Shown here: positions 18,149-26,461 of the stretch, piece by piece
Position numbering within the stretch: the stretch's first letter is position 1
How the letters are laid out: every line of letters begins with the position of its first letter
Assembly (NCBI RefSeq): GCF_015244565.1
Contig: NZ_JABCQG010000016.1
Coordinates: 1 to 63,783 of the forward strand
Length of the DNA: 63,783 bases
DNA from: Gluconobacter vitians
Lineage (GTDB): Bacteria > Pseudomonadota > Alphaproteobacteria > Acetobacterales > Acetobacteraceae
Reading direction: 5' to 3'
Program-made: the position numbers and the translations under genes
The notes under the pieces: generated by a model
The model's input: the letters and a program-made list of their open reading frames with translations, nothing else
What the model was told of the DNA's origin: nothing
The model's database searches: none

Positions 18149-20239
18149 TCAGTTCAGCTTGTGGACCCTGAACTGAAGAAGCCCAATCCCCAGAAGGCGC
18201 GGATCCTGCCCGATATGAACCGGATTGCCGATCTGCAATTGCAGGTCAGCAGCGTGAGTTTCAGGGGATACCGTAAGGCTGGCTTCGTACTCTGCATCAC
18301 CGGGCTGGACATTCCATTCGGTGATCTGCGTTCCATTCTGGAAAACGCCGACCCGCTGGGGCACGCCGGGTGTTGAGCGCAACTTCAGGACAAGCTTCGC
18401 CGTGTGAATATCCGTTGGCAGATGGAGATAAAGTGCGGGGGCGGGGGTCTCACTCCACACCCCCCAGCTTTCCGGCGTGGACCATCCGCTTTTCAGGATT
18501 TCTTCGTTTATCACCTGTGCCCCTGACGTCATGACATCCCGATCAACGGGGACGATGGCAGGTTCCATCAAAGGCGATAGGACCGAAGGAAGCGGAGTGT
18601 CGGGCGAGACGCAAAATGTGACGCTGTCGCTGACACCACACTGCACATGTTGCAGACGTGTCCAGCGTAGTGCCTGAACCCGCTGCGACATCCCGATCAG
18701 GATGACAAGGGTCTGCTGATCCAGTGGATGAGGATGCTCTGCCCCGGGATGGCAGGCCGTTTCGGGCGTGGTCCTTGCCGTATACATCGTATTGGTCAAT
18801 GCATTCTGTCGCGCCGCAGCGTAAAGGAAACGCATGACCTGAGGAGCGTCCGAAGCGTCGCATTCCAGCCGCGGATAGATTTCGATGCTGTCAAAAGGTC
18901 GCATCAGCGAAAAAAGCTGATCATCTTCGCGGGTCGCAAGCGCAAGGAATGCCAGTTCTTTCCGGTGATCACCGACGCGGACGCCATGTGTATCCTGCCA
19001 CTGAAGTGCAATTCCTGCGAGCAGAACGAGAGGCCAGGCTCGTGGCCAGGCGCGGCACAGACCATAGACGGATCCGAGCATGATCAGATACGCAACCGGC
19101 CAGAACATCCGGCCTGAAGAGCGCATCTGTTCTGCTCCGGGGACTTTGAAATGCGTCAGCAGAACCGGGACATGAAAGAGATAGACCCGGTTTGACACGG
19201 CAATAACAGTCAGTGCCAGACAGGCCAGAAGAAGACCGGCATGCTGCCCTGGAAGCTTAGTAAGGAGCGCAATTCCCCTGCGGCTGGGCAGAACCATCGC
19301 AAGCAGCAGCAGGACACCGGCGCCAAGATACTGGTATCCTTCATATTGCCCCCCGGTCGCCTCCACCCATGTCTGTGGAAGGGAAGGAAAAAGGCTGGAA
19401 TGGACCGGCCAGAAGGGGGAGGCGAGGTTCATGGAATAGAACCCGTACCCGCCATCGCTTGCCCCGCCCCAGTAACCAAGAACAGAGCCGAGAATGATGA
19501 TGCCTGATCCGGAAGCAATGGTAGCGATCAGGGCCGGTGCGCTGGTCTTCCAGTTTCTGTTCCGTAAGAAGAGTGTCAGGGGAACGGCCCCGAGAATGGC
19601 GCCTGTCATGACCATGAGATAGGGATGCACCAGCAGGGTGAGGACTGTCAGAACAGCCAGTATCCGCACCGCCCTGGGGCCCGCACCGGGTCGTGTCGCC
19701 CTGAAATAAAGCCCGATAGCCAGAAGCAGGATCCAGTGCCCACACAGCGCCGCATGACCCAGTCTGACGAGGAAGGTCGGAAAGCACGCGCTGAAAACGG
19801 CCACTGCAAGTGCGGGAAGCAGTCGTTTTTCACCCAGCGATCGTAAGGCAAACACAGCGCAGACGGGTTGAAGCGTCCAGCAAAGCGCAAGATAGAGCGT
19901 CACGCCCTGCAGCATGTCCGGGAAAAGCGGATGGACAAGCTTCAGAAGCAGGGCTTCCAGCGGGATACTGTCCGTCATGGCAATGTTGGTGCCGGCCGGC
20001 GCATCAAGTCGCCAGGCCATCAGGAGCGGCCAGTGCCATCCCTGTTGCAGATAATAGATCTGGCCAATGATATGCTGGAAGAAATCGTCACGGCCATCCT
20101 GGAGAGCGGCAGGAATACGACCCTGGATCAGTGACAGCGGAAAGCATTCCAGAGCCTGGAACAGACCAAAGATCAGTGAAAGGGCATAGGCCGGAAACCT
20201 GTTTGTGAATGGTCCCGGGATCAGACGCTTTTCAGGCAA
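18149..20239 (-). CDS. Large polytopic membrane protein, DUF6311-like (possible GT-C glycosyltransferase)
   Basis: A 696-residue protein with about ten or more hydrophobic segments in residues 15-440 and a soluble C-terminal part. An acidic first periplasmic loop (ALQDGRDDFFQHIIGQIYY) resembles the metal or lipid-sugar binding loop of GT-C enzymes. From memory it resembles DUF6311 proteins. It starts with TTG (MPEKRLIPG), as no ATG is available before the first membrane segment. It converges on the GtrB-like gene, with only 36 bases between stops. A role in transferring polyprenyl-linked sugar outside the membrane is an inference. Confidence 0.7.
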   Translation of the reverse strand: MPEKRLIPGPFTNRFPAYALSLIFGLFQALECFPLSLIQGRIPAALQDGRDDFFQHIIGQIYYLQQGWHWPLLMAWRLDAPAGTNIAMTDSIPLEALLLKLVHPLFPDMLQGVTLYLALCWTLQPVCAVFALRSLGEKRLLPALAVAVFSACFPTFLVRLGHAALCGHWILLLAIGLYFRATRPGAGPRAVRILAVLTVLTLLVHPYLMVMTGAILGAVPLTLFLRNRNWKTSAPALIATIASGSGIIILGSVLGYWGGASDGGYGFYSMNLASPFWPVHSSLFPSLPQTWVEATGGQYEGYQYLGAGVLLLLAMVLPSRRGIALLTKLPGQHAGLLLACLALTVIAVSNRVYLFHVPVLLTHFKVPGAEQMRSSGRMFWPVAYLIMLGSVYGLCRAWPRAWPLVLLAGIALQWQDTHGVRVGDHRKELAFLALATREDDQLFSLMRPFDSIEIYPRLECDASDAPQVMRFLYAAARQNALTNTMYTARTTPETACHPGAEHPHPLDQQTLVILIGMSQRVQALRWTRLQHVQCGVSDSVTFCVSPDTPLPSVLSPLMEPAIVPVDRDVMTSGAQVINEEILKSGWSTPESWGVWSETPAPALYLHLPTDIHTAKLVLKLRSTPGVPQRVGVFQNGTQITEWNVQPGDAEYEASLTVSPETHAADLQLQIGNPVHIGQDPRLLGIGLLQFRVHKLN

Positions 20240-20401
20240 ATGACAGCACTCTCACTGAAGACCTACCGGTATGGGGAAGGGGTGTTCATACAGGAGAAAT
20301 TTGCCAGAAACCATGACCAGTGGATCGGGAGGGCAATCTGTTGCGCGCCCGAAAAAAACAGTTAGTCTTCTGAAAAAGAGTATCAGGGTCAGGATGAAGT
20401 A

Positions 20402-21592
20402 GTGACTGTGTCGAACATGCCTCCGATGAAGCAACATTCTTTTGTGCAGAGACGCCGTTTTCTGCTTGGAGGCGCGGCCCTGTGCGTCACGCAGGTCGCC
20501 GCCTGTGCCCGATCAGAAGGGCGGTTCGACGAAGTTGATGGTCTGGTTCGTAATACCATCCGGAAAGGGGAAGCGCCGGGCGCTGTTGTCGCCATCGGCC
20601 ACGACCAGCAGATCATGCACCGGTTCGTTTACGGAAAGCGGGCCCTGGTTCCGGCGCCCGAACCGCTGACATGGGACACCCGTTTCGACATGGCCTCCCT
20701 GACCAAGCCTACCATGACGGCGCTGGCGGTCATGCAACTGGTCGAGCAACAGAAACTACGGGTCGATGACCAGGTCAGCCAGTATTTTCCGGAGTTTGCC
20801 TGCAACGGGAAGGAGGACATTTCGGTCCGTCTGCTTCTGACCCATTATTCCGGGCTGCCGCCAGACGTCCCTCTGACCGATCCCTGGACCGGCAAGGCCG
20901 AGGGCGTGAAGCGCGCCATGACGTCTCCGCTGATCAATCCGCCGGGCGCGAAATTCGTCTATAGTGACATCAATTACATCATGCTGGGTCTGCTGGTCGA
21001 GAAACTGGGAGGCCTGCCGCTCGACCAGTATGCCCGGATCAATATTCTTGAGCCACTGGGCATGACGGAATCCGGCTATCTTCCGGCGGCCAGCCTGCGT
21101 CCCCTTATTGCCCCGACACAGTATGACGAGCAGGGAAACATGTTGCGGGGCGTTGTTCATGATCCGACGGCGCGCAGAATGGGCGGGGTGGCTGGTCATG
21201 CCGGGCTGTTCTCGGATGCGCGGGACATGACGCTTTATGCGCAAGCTCTTCTGGACCGTCTGAAGGGACGTCCAAGCCGCTTTCCGCTGCGACAGGACAC
21301 ATTGGTGCTCATGACCACGCCGCAGCAGCCGGCAGGAAAAACGGAACTCCGCGGATTTGGCTGGGATATTGACACCCATTACTCGTCCCCGAGAGGCAAT
21401 GTTTTTTCCCGCCGGTCCTTTGGCCATACGGGCTTTACCGGAACCTCACTGTGGATTGACCCGGAGAGTGACAGCTATGTGCTGATCCTGACCAACCGGG
21501 TTCACCCTTCGGGGGGACACAGCGTCGTGCAGCTCAGGCACGATATTGCTACGGCCGCAGGAAAGGCGCTGGGCCTCTCAGCACCCGTCTAG
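20402..21592 (+). CDS. Serine hydrolase of the beta-lactamase/class C fold, probable Tat lipoprotein
   Basis: A 396-residue beta-lactamase superfamily protein. The SxxK motif is in MASLTKPT, the Tyr motif is YSD in KFVYSDINY, and HTGFTGTS is the third-strand block in place of KTG. The start is GTG 20402 with an AGGA 7 bases upstream. The N terminus has QRRRFLLGGAAL (a Tat-like twin Arg) followed by the lipobox VAAC, so it is probably a folded-exported lipoprotein. Relatives are esterases, D-aminopeptidases or penicillin-binding-like proteins, so antibiotic resistance should not be assumed. Its stop overlaps the stop of the convergent lipoprotein gene within CTAG. Confidence 0.85.
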   Translation: MTVSNMPPMKQHSFVQRRRFLLGGAALCVTQVAACARSEGRFDEVDGLVRNTIRKGEAPGAVVAIGHDQQIMHRFVYGKRALVPAPEPLTWDTRFDMASLTKPTMTALAVMQLVEQQKLRVDDQVSQYFPEFACNGKEDISVRLLLTHYSGLPPDVPLTDPWTGKAEGVKRAMTSPLINPPGAKFVYSDINYIMLGLLVEKLGGLPLDQYARINILEPLGMTESGYLPAASLRPLIAPTQYDEQGNMLRGVVHDPTARRMGGVAGHAGLFSDARDMTLYAQALLDRLKGRPSRFPLRQDTLVLMTTPQQPAGKTELRGFGWDIDTHYSSPRGNVFSRRSFGHTGFTGTSLWIDPESDSYVLILTNRVHPSGGHSVVQLRHDIATAAGKALGLSAPV

Positions 21593-22218
21593 ACTTTATG
21601 ATGAAGGCCGACAAAAGGATGAACGGGCTCCTTCGGGCATGATCCAGCAAAAGTGCCGATCAGCTTGCGTACGTGCTGTGCCAGTGTATCACGGCTGGCC
21701 ATGATGCGCGTCCCTTCGGCCAGACGGACAGTATCGCTCTGGGCGAGAAGATCCCCGGCATATCCGACTTCCCGGGCCATTTCCGCATCAGGCAGCGCAG
21801 ACAGCGGTGCAAACTGGATCGGCAGATCCAGTGTCTGGGCTTTCGTCCGGCTTGCATCCGCCTGAAGGCCGAAGACGGGCATCGCGCCTGAACTGCTGAC
21901 GGAAAAGCTGCCGGAAGATGTGAAGCTTCCGGACAGTGACAGCGTGACCGGACCCGAAATCATGGCGACGACCGGATCCGATAAATGCTGACTGCATTGC
22001 AGGGCATGGACGTTCGTGTCGAACAGGCTGATCTGTTCCGGCGTCCAATCCTGGATATGGGACGTGCTGACAACACCCGTCTTCGTCAGATCAGCCTGAA
22101 TTCCCGAAATGGCTTCACTGATCGTGACAGGGGACGGGGAGCCAGCGGAGCATGCACTGAGAAGAAAGAGCGCCAGCACAGAGGCTCCAGAACGACCGGG
22201 AAATAACCCAAGGCTCAT
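21589..22218 (-). CDS. Uncharacterised lipoprotein, last gene of the papain-like cassette
   Basis: A 209-residue protein with a signal peptide ending in the lipobox LSAC, so it is lipid-anchored. The mature part has a Ser/Gly-rich strand-forming stretch (SLSGSFTSSGSFSVSSSG) and ends in GSCPKEPVHPFVGLHHKV. I do not recognise the family. Its ATG overlaps the stop of the papain-like gene as ATGA, so the two are translationally coupled and probably function together, for example as substrate, anchor or inhibitor. This last point is inference. Confidence 0.7.
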   Translation of the reverse strand: MSLGLFPGRSGASVLALFLLSACSAGSPSPVTISEAISGIQADLTKTGVVSTSHIQDWTPEQISLFDTNVHALQCSQHLSDPVVAMISGPVTLSLSGSFTSSGSFSVSSSGAMPVFGLQADASRTKAQTLDLPIQFAPLSALPDAEMAREVGYAGDLLAQSDTVRLAEGTRIMASRDTLAQHVRKLIGTFAGSCPKEPVHPFVGLHHKV

Positions 22219-22964
22219 ACACCCCTCATTTCCGCAAGAAGCGCGTCAAAACCCTCACCATTTGGCGACGTCCCGGGAATGCCAAGCCAGTTCTGGCGCG
22301 AAAGCAGCCCATAGGCTTCGTCGGCAATTTTCGTGAACGTATCCCAGGGCATGAAGGTCCGGGTGCCCCAGGTATTGAAGAAAAGCCCTTCAGGATTGTA
22401 CCCGGTCACTGCAATCGCATGGCCGCCTACCGGCGTTCGGTCGGAAATGGCGTTCCAGTCCCATGTCGCACCCAGTGGGAGATCCATGAATCCCTGCGGC
22501 ACCTGAATCCCTGCAAGAACGCCTCCCAGATAGCAGATGCCCCGCCGGATCCCGTCGCAGTCCTGCGGATCGATCGAGCCGTAGGCCGTCAGGTAATCCA
22601 GCGTCTGCCCCGGACGGTGCAGCCCGTCCCGCAGCCAGAAATTCAGCTCATCCAGCAGGACCGTACCGTTATCGCGCGCGCCTGTCTGTGGATCAAAGCC
22701 GGTGACGGCCGCGTAATTGTTCAGCACCATATCCGTGGAGAGGACGACCAGCCCCTGTGCGGCATGGGTCCATGTTGCCGTCAGTGCCGCATGGGCCGCA
22801 AATGCACAGCAGCCATACCGGTCATTTCCCCACATCTGATAGGGCACCCCCTGCGACCAGTCCTTCTGCGGCGGGACAGCGGGCAGGCGTGAGGCCAGCA
22901 TGGGGGCCAGACGATAGGTTCGCAGATCATGCTTGGGCGCACGTTTTCCAAGGCATCGGGACAT
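22215..22964 (-). CDS. Uncharacterised papain-like (C1/C39-type fold) cysteine protease homologue
   Basis: A 249-residue protein with the ordered papain triad. Cys52 lies in GNDRYGCCAFAAHA (CCAF in place of CWAF), His182 in GGHAIAVTGYN, and Asn197 in FFNTWG with the usual Trp199. The start MSRCLGKRAPKHDLRTYRLA and end TKIADEAYGLLSRQNWL match a family of unnamed proteins I recall from soil bacteria and phages. No signal peptide or propeptide is seen, so it is active directly or acts in the cytoplasm, or leaves by another route. ATG 22964 has GGAG 6-7 bases upstream; the frame is open to 23015. It lies between two lipoprotein genes. Confidence 0.75.
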   Translation of the reverse strand: MSRCLGKRAPKHDLRTYRLAPMLASRLPAVPPQKDWSQGVPYQMWGNDRYGCCAFAAHAALTATWTHAAQGLVVLSTDMVLNNYAAVTGFDPQTGARDNGTVLLDELNFWLRDGLHRPGQTLDYLTAYGSIDPQDCDGIRRGICYLGGVLAGIQVPQGFMDLPLGATWDWNAISDRTPVGGHAIAVTGYNPEGLFFNTWGTRTFMPWDTFTKIADEAYGLLSRQNWLGIPGTSPNGEGFDALLAEMRGV

Positions 22965-22994
22965 GGACAGCTCCGGAAGAAAGACAGGAAAGGA

Positions 22995-23013
22995 GCGGTT
23001 CGTGATGAACCGC
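22995..23013 (-). repeat. Hairpin in the leader of the papain-like gene
   Basis: GCGGTTC and GAACCGC form a perfect 7-base stem around a 5-base loop. It can be extended by 3 more pairs (AGG/CCT) past a mismatch. A pyrimidine-rich but interrupted tract follows on the minus strand. It lies 31-49 bases before the gene start, in the gap after the 166-residue lipoprotein gene. Confidence 0.6.
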
Positions 23014-23042
23014 ACCTGTTGGAAAAAGGATAAAAGGGAAGG

Positions 23043-23543
23043 TCAGACGCCCTGATAGATCCGGGCGCGGATGAGTTCCGGAGACTGCGCGGATGCTGCA
23101 AACGGGGTGGCCGTCACACCGGCAAGGGCTTCGATCAGCGGGATCATGGCCTGCACGGTGCTCATGTAGGTCGCAGCGGACGGCGAATAGGCCTTTACGA
23201 TCGGCGTTGCGATGGCCAGCAGGGTCTGGAGATCCGTCCCGAGGCTCTTGGCCCAGTCCTTGCCGGTGGACACCGTAATAGAGCCGTTCGAATTGGCAGC
23301 GACCTGAGCCGTGACGCTTTTGATCTGAGTCACCAGATTGTCGAATTTGGCCTTGTCCGTGGCGGACAGGTGGCTTTCCAGATCCGGAATGCTCTCGATG
23401 GCCTGAACCGCGTAGGCGATCGCCGCGGCATCATTGTTCAGGGCCTGCGTGTTGAAGGTGGTCGTGCTGCCGGTCGTGGTGCAGGCGCTTGTGGAGACGA
23501 GAAGAACGGTGCCAAGGCTCAGGGCAATAAGACGGTTACGCAT
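23043..23543 (-). CDS. Uncharacterised small lipoprotein
   Basis: A 166-residue protein with a lipoprotein signal peptide (MRNRLIALSLGTVLLVSTSAC). The mature part is low in aromatic residues, rich in Ala, Thr and Ser, and appears mostly helical, with TDKAKFDNLVTQIKSVTAQVAAN as a possible coiled coil (shown in part elsewhere) and a hydrophobic MIPLIEALAGVTATPFAAS segment. No family recognised. ATG 23543 has GGAG about 9 bases upstream. A canonical terminator precedes it at 23563-23586, so its expression relative to the upstream gene is probably modulated. Confidence 0.7.
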   Translation of the reverse strand: MRNRLIALSLGTVLLVSTSACTTTGSTTTFNTQALNNDAAAIAYAVQAIESIPDLESHLSATDKAKFDNLVTQIKSVTAQVAANSNGSITVSTGKDWAKSLGTDLQTLLAIATPIVKAYSPSAATYMSTVQAMIPLIEALAGVTATPFAASAQSPELIRARIYQGV

Positions 23544-23562
23544 CAAATAGGGCTCCGGAAAT

Positions 23563-23586
23563 AAAAAAGGCCGCTCATAGGCGGCC
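23563..23586 (-). terminator. Intrinsic terminator between the membrane-protein and lipoprotein genes
   Basis: On the minus strand the stem GGCCGC/GCGGCC with a 6-base loop is followed at once by six T residues. It lies 56 bases after the stop of the 111-residue gene and 20 bases before the next start, so it is either a partial terminator or an attenuator. Confidence 0.75.
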
Positions 23587-23641
23587 GTGAAATATGAAAA
23601 TGAAAATTGCGTTCAGGCAGACTTTCCCATCTGCCGGAAAA

Positions 23642-23977
23642 TCACTCTGTCCGACGGGGAGGCTCACCGGCTTTCGGATGTGTCGAGACCGTGTCCAGCC
23701 CCAGTTTCGCGGCCTCTTCGGCGCGTGATGATCCAACCGGCACCATGATGGCTTTTGCGCCAGGCTGATAGGCGCTGGTGTTCCAGCCCCTGGCCTGTGC
23801 CACAGCGCTCACGATGCGAAACAGCGGCAGCAGTTTCGATGTGCTCGCAGGTGGCTTCCAGAAACGGAGAGCCAGCGCGGCCGCCGCAATGAGGAACGTG
23901 ATGATTGAAACAATATCGCCTGCGTACTGCGCAGGCAGATAGGGTAGGATCGTCTGGAACAGCGATGTCCAGTCCAT
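23642..23977 (-). CDS. Small single-span membrane protein, first gene of the cassette
   Basis: A 111-residue protein. Residues about 20-40 (GDIVSIITFLIAAAALALRFW) form one membrane helix, followed by a basic, Ser- and Ala-rich cytoplasmic or periplasmic tail. The size and topology resemble small phage holin-like or accessory membrane proteins, but no clear family is recognised. The ribosome binding site CCGGAGACAACAATG is good. An intrinsic terminator lies just upstream at 23995-24016, which is unusual because no same-strand gene precedes it. Confidence 0.6.
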   Translation of the reverse strand: MDWTSLFQTILPYLPAQYAGDIVSIITFLIAAAALALRFWKPPASTSKLLPLFRIVSAVAQARGWNTSAYQPGAKAIMVPVGSSRAEEAAKLGLDTVSTHPKAGEPPRRTE

Positions 23978-23994
23978 TGTTGTCTCCGGTTATG

Positions 23995-24016
23995 AAAAAC
24001 CGCCCCGGGGAGGCGG
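23995..24016 (-). terminator. Terminator or attenuator upstream of the cassette
   Basis: On the minus strand CCGCC/GGCGG with a 7-base loop is followed by TTTTT. The next gene on this strand starts 18 bases further on, and no minus-strand gene lies upstream before the rightward M3 peptidase gene. It may end a short leader or small RNA, or attenuate the cassette. Confidence 0.65.
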
Positions 24017-24192
24017 CTGTGTCAATACACCCTGCCGGTCTAGGGAGGCGCGTTCGCACGCACCAAGGAGAAAATGGCGTCAAGCAGCAATTGGCAGGTT
24101 TTCCAGCGCTTCAGGGCAGGAAATCACCTGTTTGACGACACGTCATGAACACCATACGGTTCGGCATCATCACGTTTGTTACAGGCGATTTC

Positions 24193-26319
24193 ATGGCTTT
24201 CAATTTCAGGCTTGCCGCAGTTCTTGCGGTTTCGGCATTTTCCCTTTCCGCTGAAGCACATGCCGCTTCTACGAACCCGTTCTTTTCGGCAAGCACGCTG
24301 CCCTATCAGGCTCCCCGTTTCGACCAGATCACAGACAGCGATTATGCCCCCGCCTTCGAGCGCGGAATGGTTGAGCATCTGCGCGAGATCAAGGCGATCG
24401 CCAACAACCGCGCAGCGCCGACCTTCGACAACACCATTGCCGCCATGGAACGCGCGGGCCAGACGCTCAACCGCGTGCAGATGACGTTCTATGGCGTGTA
24501 TCAGGCCAACACCGACGATACGCTGGACAAGGTGCAGAGCCAGGAGGCCCCGCGCCTGACCGCCCATGAAGATGAGGTCTATCTGAACGCAAAGCTCTTC
24601 GCCCGCGTGAAGTCCCTCTATGACCGCCGCGAAAAGCTCAACGTGACACCCGAGCAGGCGCAGCTCCTCGATATCTATTATCAGCAGTTCGTCCATGCCG
24701 GCGCCCAGCTCTCCGCAGCGGACAAGACGAAGCTGCGTGCGATCAATACGCGCCTTTCCAACCTTGAAACGCAGTACGAGCAGAAGCTGATTGCCAGCGC
24801 CAAGAACGGCGCCCTGATCGTCGACAGCAAAAAGGCGCTAGCCGGTCTGGATGACAACACGATCGCCTCGGCTGCCAAGGCCGCGCAGGAGCGTGGACTG
24901 ACCGGCAAATGGGTCATTCCCCTTCAGAACACGACGCAGCAGCCCGCCCTGTCTTCCTTGACGGACCGTGAAACCCGTCAGGCCCTGTTCGAGCAGAGCT
25001 GGACCCGTGCCGAGAAGGGCGACGAGAACGACACCCGCGCCACAATCGCCGAACTGGCAGAACTCCGCGCACAGAAGGCCGCGCTCTTCGGCTATCCGAA
25101 TTTCGCCGCCTATACGCTGTACGATCAGATGGCCAAGACGCCGGAAGCTGCGGAAAACTTCATGCAGCAGCTCGTCCCGGCCACGGTTGCGGAACAGAAG
25201 CGCGAAGCCGAGGTCCTTCAGAAAGCCATCCGCAAAGATGGCGGGAAGTTCGATCTGAAGCCCTGGGACTGGGAGCATTATTCGGACAAGGTGCGCCGCG
25301 CGAAATACAACCTCGATCAGGATGAAATCAAGCCGTATTTCGAGCTCAAAACGGTCCTGACGGATGGCGTGTTCTTTGCCGCCAACCAGCTTTACGGGAT
25401 TACGTTCCAGCAGCGGACGGATATCCCCGTCTATCAGCCTGATGTCATGGTCTTTGAAGTCCATGACAAGGACGGCTCTCCGCTGGGCCTGATGTATTTC
25501 GATTACTTCAAGCGGGACAACAAGTCCGGCGGTGCGTGGATGTCCAACTTCGTTGGGCAGTCCAAGCTGCTTGGCACGAAGCCCGTCATCTACAACGTCG
25601 CCAACTTTACCAAGGCAGCCCCCGGCCAGCCGCAGCTCATCACGTCCGATGACGTGACGACCATGTTCCACGAATTCGGCCATGCCCTGCACGGTCTGTT
25701 CGCAGACCAGACTTATCCATCGCTGTCCGGCACGAGTGTGGCGCGCGATTTCGTGGAGTTCCCCTCGCAGTTCAACGAGAACTGGGCGCTGGATCCGAAG
25801 GTCCTGTCGCATTATGCCCGGCATTACAAGACTGGCGCTCCGATGCCCAAGGCTCTGGTCGAGAAGATTCGCAAGGCCGCACATTTCAATCAGGGTTATG
25901 CGCTAGGCGAAATCGTGGCCTCAGCCGAGCTGGATATGAAATGGCACAGCCTGCCCGCGACGGCACCGCGTCAGGACGTCGACAAGTTCGAAAGTGACGC
26001 TCTGAACAGCACGGGGCTGGACGTTACAGCCGTTCCGCCGCGCTATCGGTCCAGCTATTTCCTGCATATCTGGTCCAACGGATATTCCGCCGGCTATTAC
26101 GCCTATCTGTGGACGGAAATGCTGGATCAGGACGTGTTCTCCTGGTTCCAGGAGCATGGTGGTCTGACACGTGAAAACGGACAGCGCTTCCGTGACATGA
26201 TCCTCTCGAAGGGACATACCATGGATTACGGCCCGATGTTCCGCGCCTTCTATGGCCGTGACCCGGACATCACCCCGATGCTGGCGCATCGTGGTCTTGT
26301 TTCCGAACAGGGCAAGTAA
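24193..26319 (+). CDS. Exported M3 family oligopeptidase (Dcp-like)
   Basis: A zinc metallopeptidase of 708 residues from this start. It has a signal peptide (MAFNFRLAAVLAVSAFSLS, cleavage near HAA), a long helical N-terminal part and the catalytic block MFHEFGHALHGLF, followed by ARDFVEFPSQFNENW. The HEFGH gives two zinc His and the catalytic Glu. M3 enzymes such as Dcp and OpdA cut short peptides inside a deep channel, and the signal peptide places this one in the periplasm. The frame is open to 24145, but ATG 24193 yields the best signal peptide. A strong terminator follows at 26324-26362. Confidence 0.93.
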   Translation: MAFNFRLAAVLAVSAFSLSAEAHAASTNPFFSASTLPYQAPRFDQITDSDYAPAFERGMVEHLREIKAIANNRAAPTFDNTIAAMERAGQTLNRVQMTFYGVYQANTDDTLDKVQSQEAPRLTAHEDEVYLNAKLFARVKSLYDRREKLNVTPEQAQLLDIYYQQFVHAGAQLSAADKTKLRAINTRLSNLETQYEQKLIASAKNGALIVDSKKALAGLDDNTIASAAKAAQERGLTGKWVIPLQNTTQQPALSSLTDRETRQALFEQSWTRAEKGDENDTRATIAELAELRAQKAALFGYPNFAAYTLYDQMAKTPEAAENFMQQLVPATVAEQKREAEVLQKAIRKDGGKFDLKPWDWEHYSDKVRRAKYNLDQDEIKPYFELKTVLTDGVFFAANQLYGITFQQRTDIPVYQPDVMVFEVHDKDGSPLGLMYFDYFKRDNKSGGAWMSNFVGQSKLLGTKPVIYNVANFTKAAPGQPQLITSDDVTTMFHEFGHALHGLFADQTYPSLSGTSVARDFVEFPSQFNENWALDPKVLSHYARHYKTGAPMPKALVEKIRKAAHFNQGYALGEIVASAELDMKWHSLPATAPRQDVDKFESDALNSTGLDVTAVPPRYRSSYFLHIWSNGYSAGYYAYLWTEMLDQDVFSWFQEHGGLTRENGQRFRDMILSKGHTMDYGPMFRAFYGRDPDITPMLAHRGLVSEQGK

Positions 26320-26323
26320 TCAC

Positions 26324-26362
26324 AGTCGGGAAGGAGGCCGTTTCTTCCTTCCTGACTTTTTA
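26324..26362 (+). terminator. Rho-independent terminator of the M3 peptidase gene
   Basis: A 12-13 base-pair stem with one G-T pair (arms 26324-26336 and 26344-26357) is followed by TTTTTAT. It lies 4 bases after the stop codon. Confidence 0.85.
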
Positions 26363-26461
26363 TTTCAGGGCGGGACATCTGTCGTCGTGACCGTCAGGCT
26401 CAGGGGAAACCCGGAACCGGTATTCCACCCCTGAAGCTGCAACAGAAAGGACTGTCCCGTC

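Noticed and set aside
20402-21592. Beta-lactamase resistance gene
   Set aside because: The fold motifs are present, but the third motif is HTG and the family includes many esterases and peptidases, so resistance cannot be claimed.
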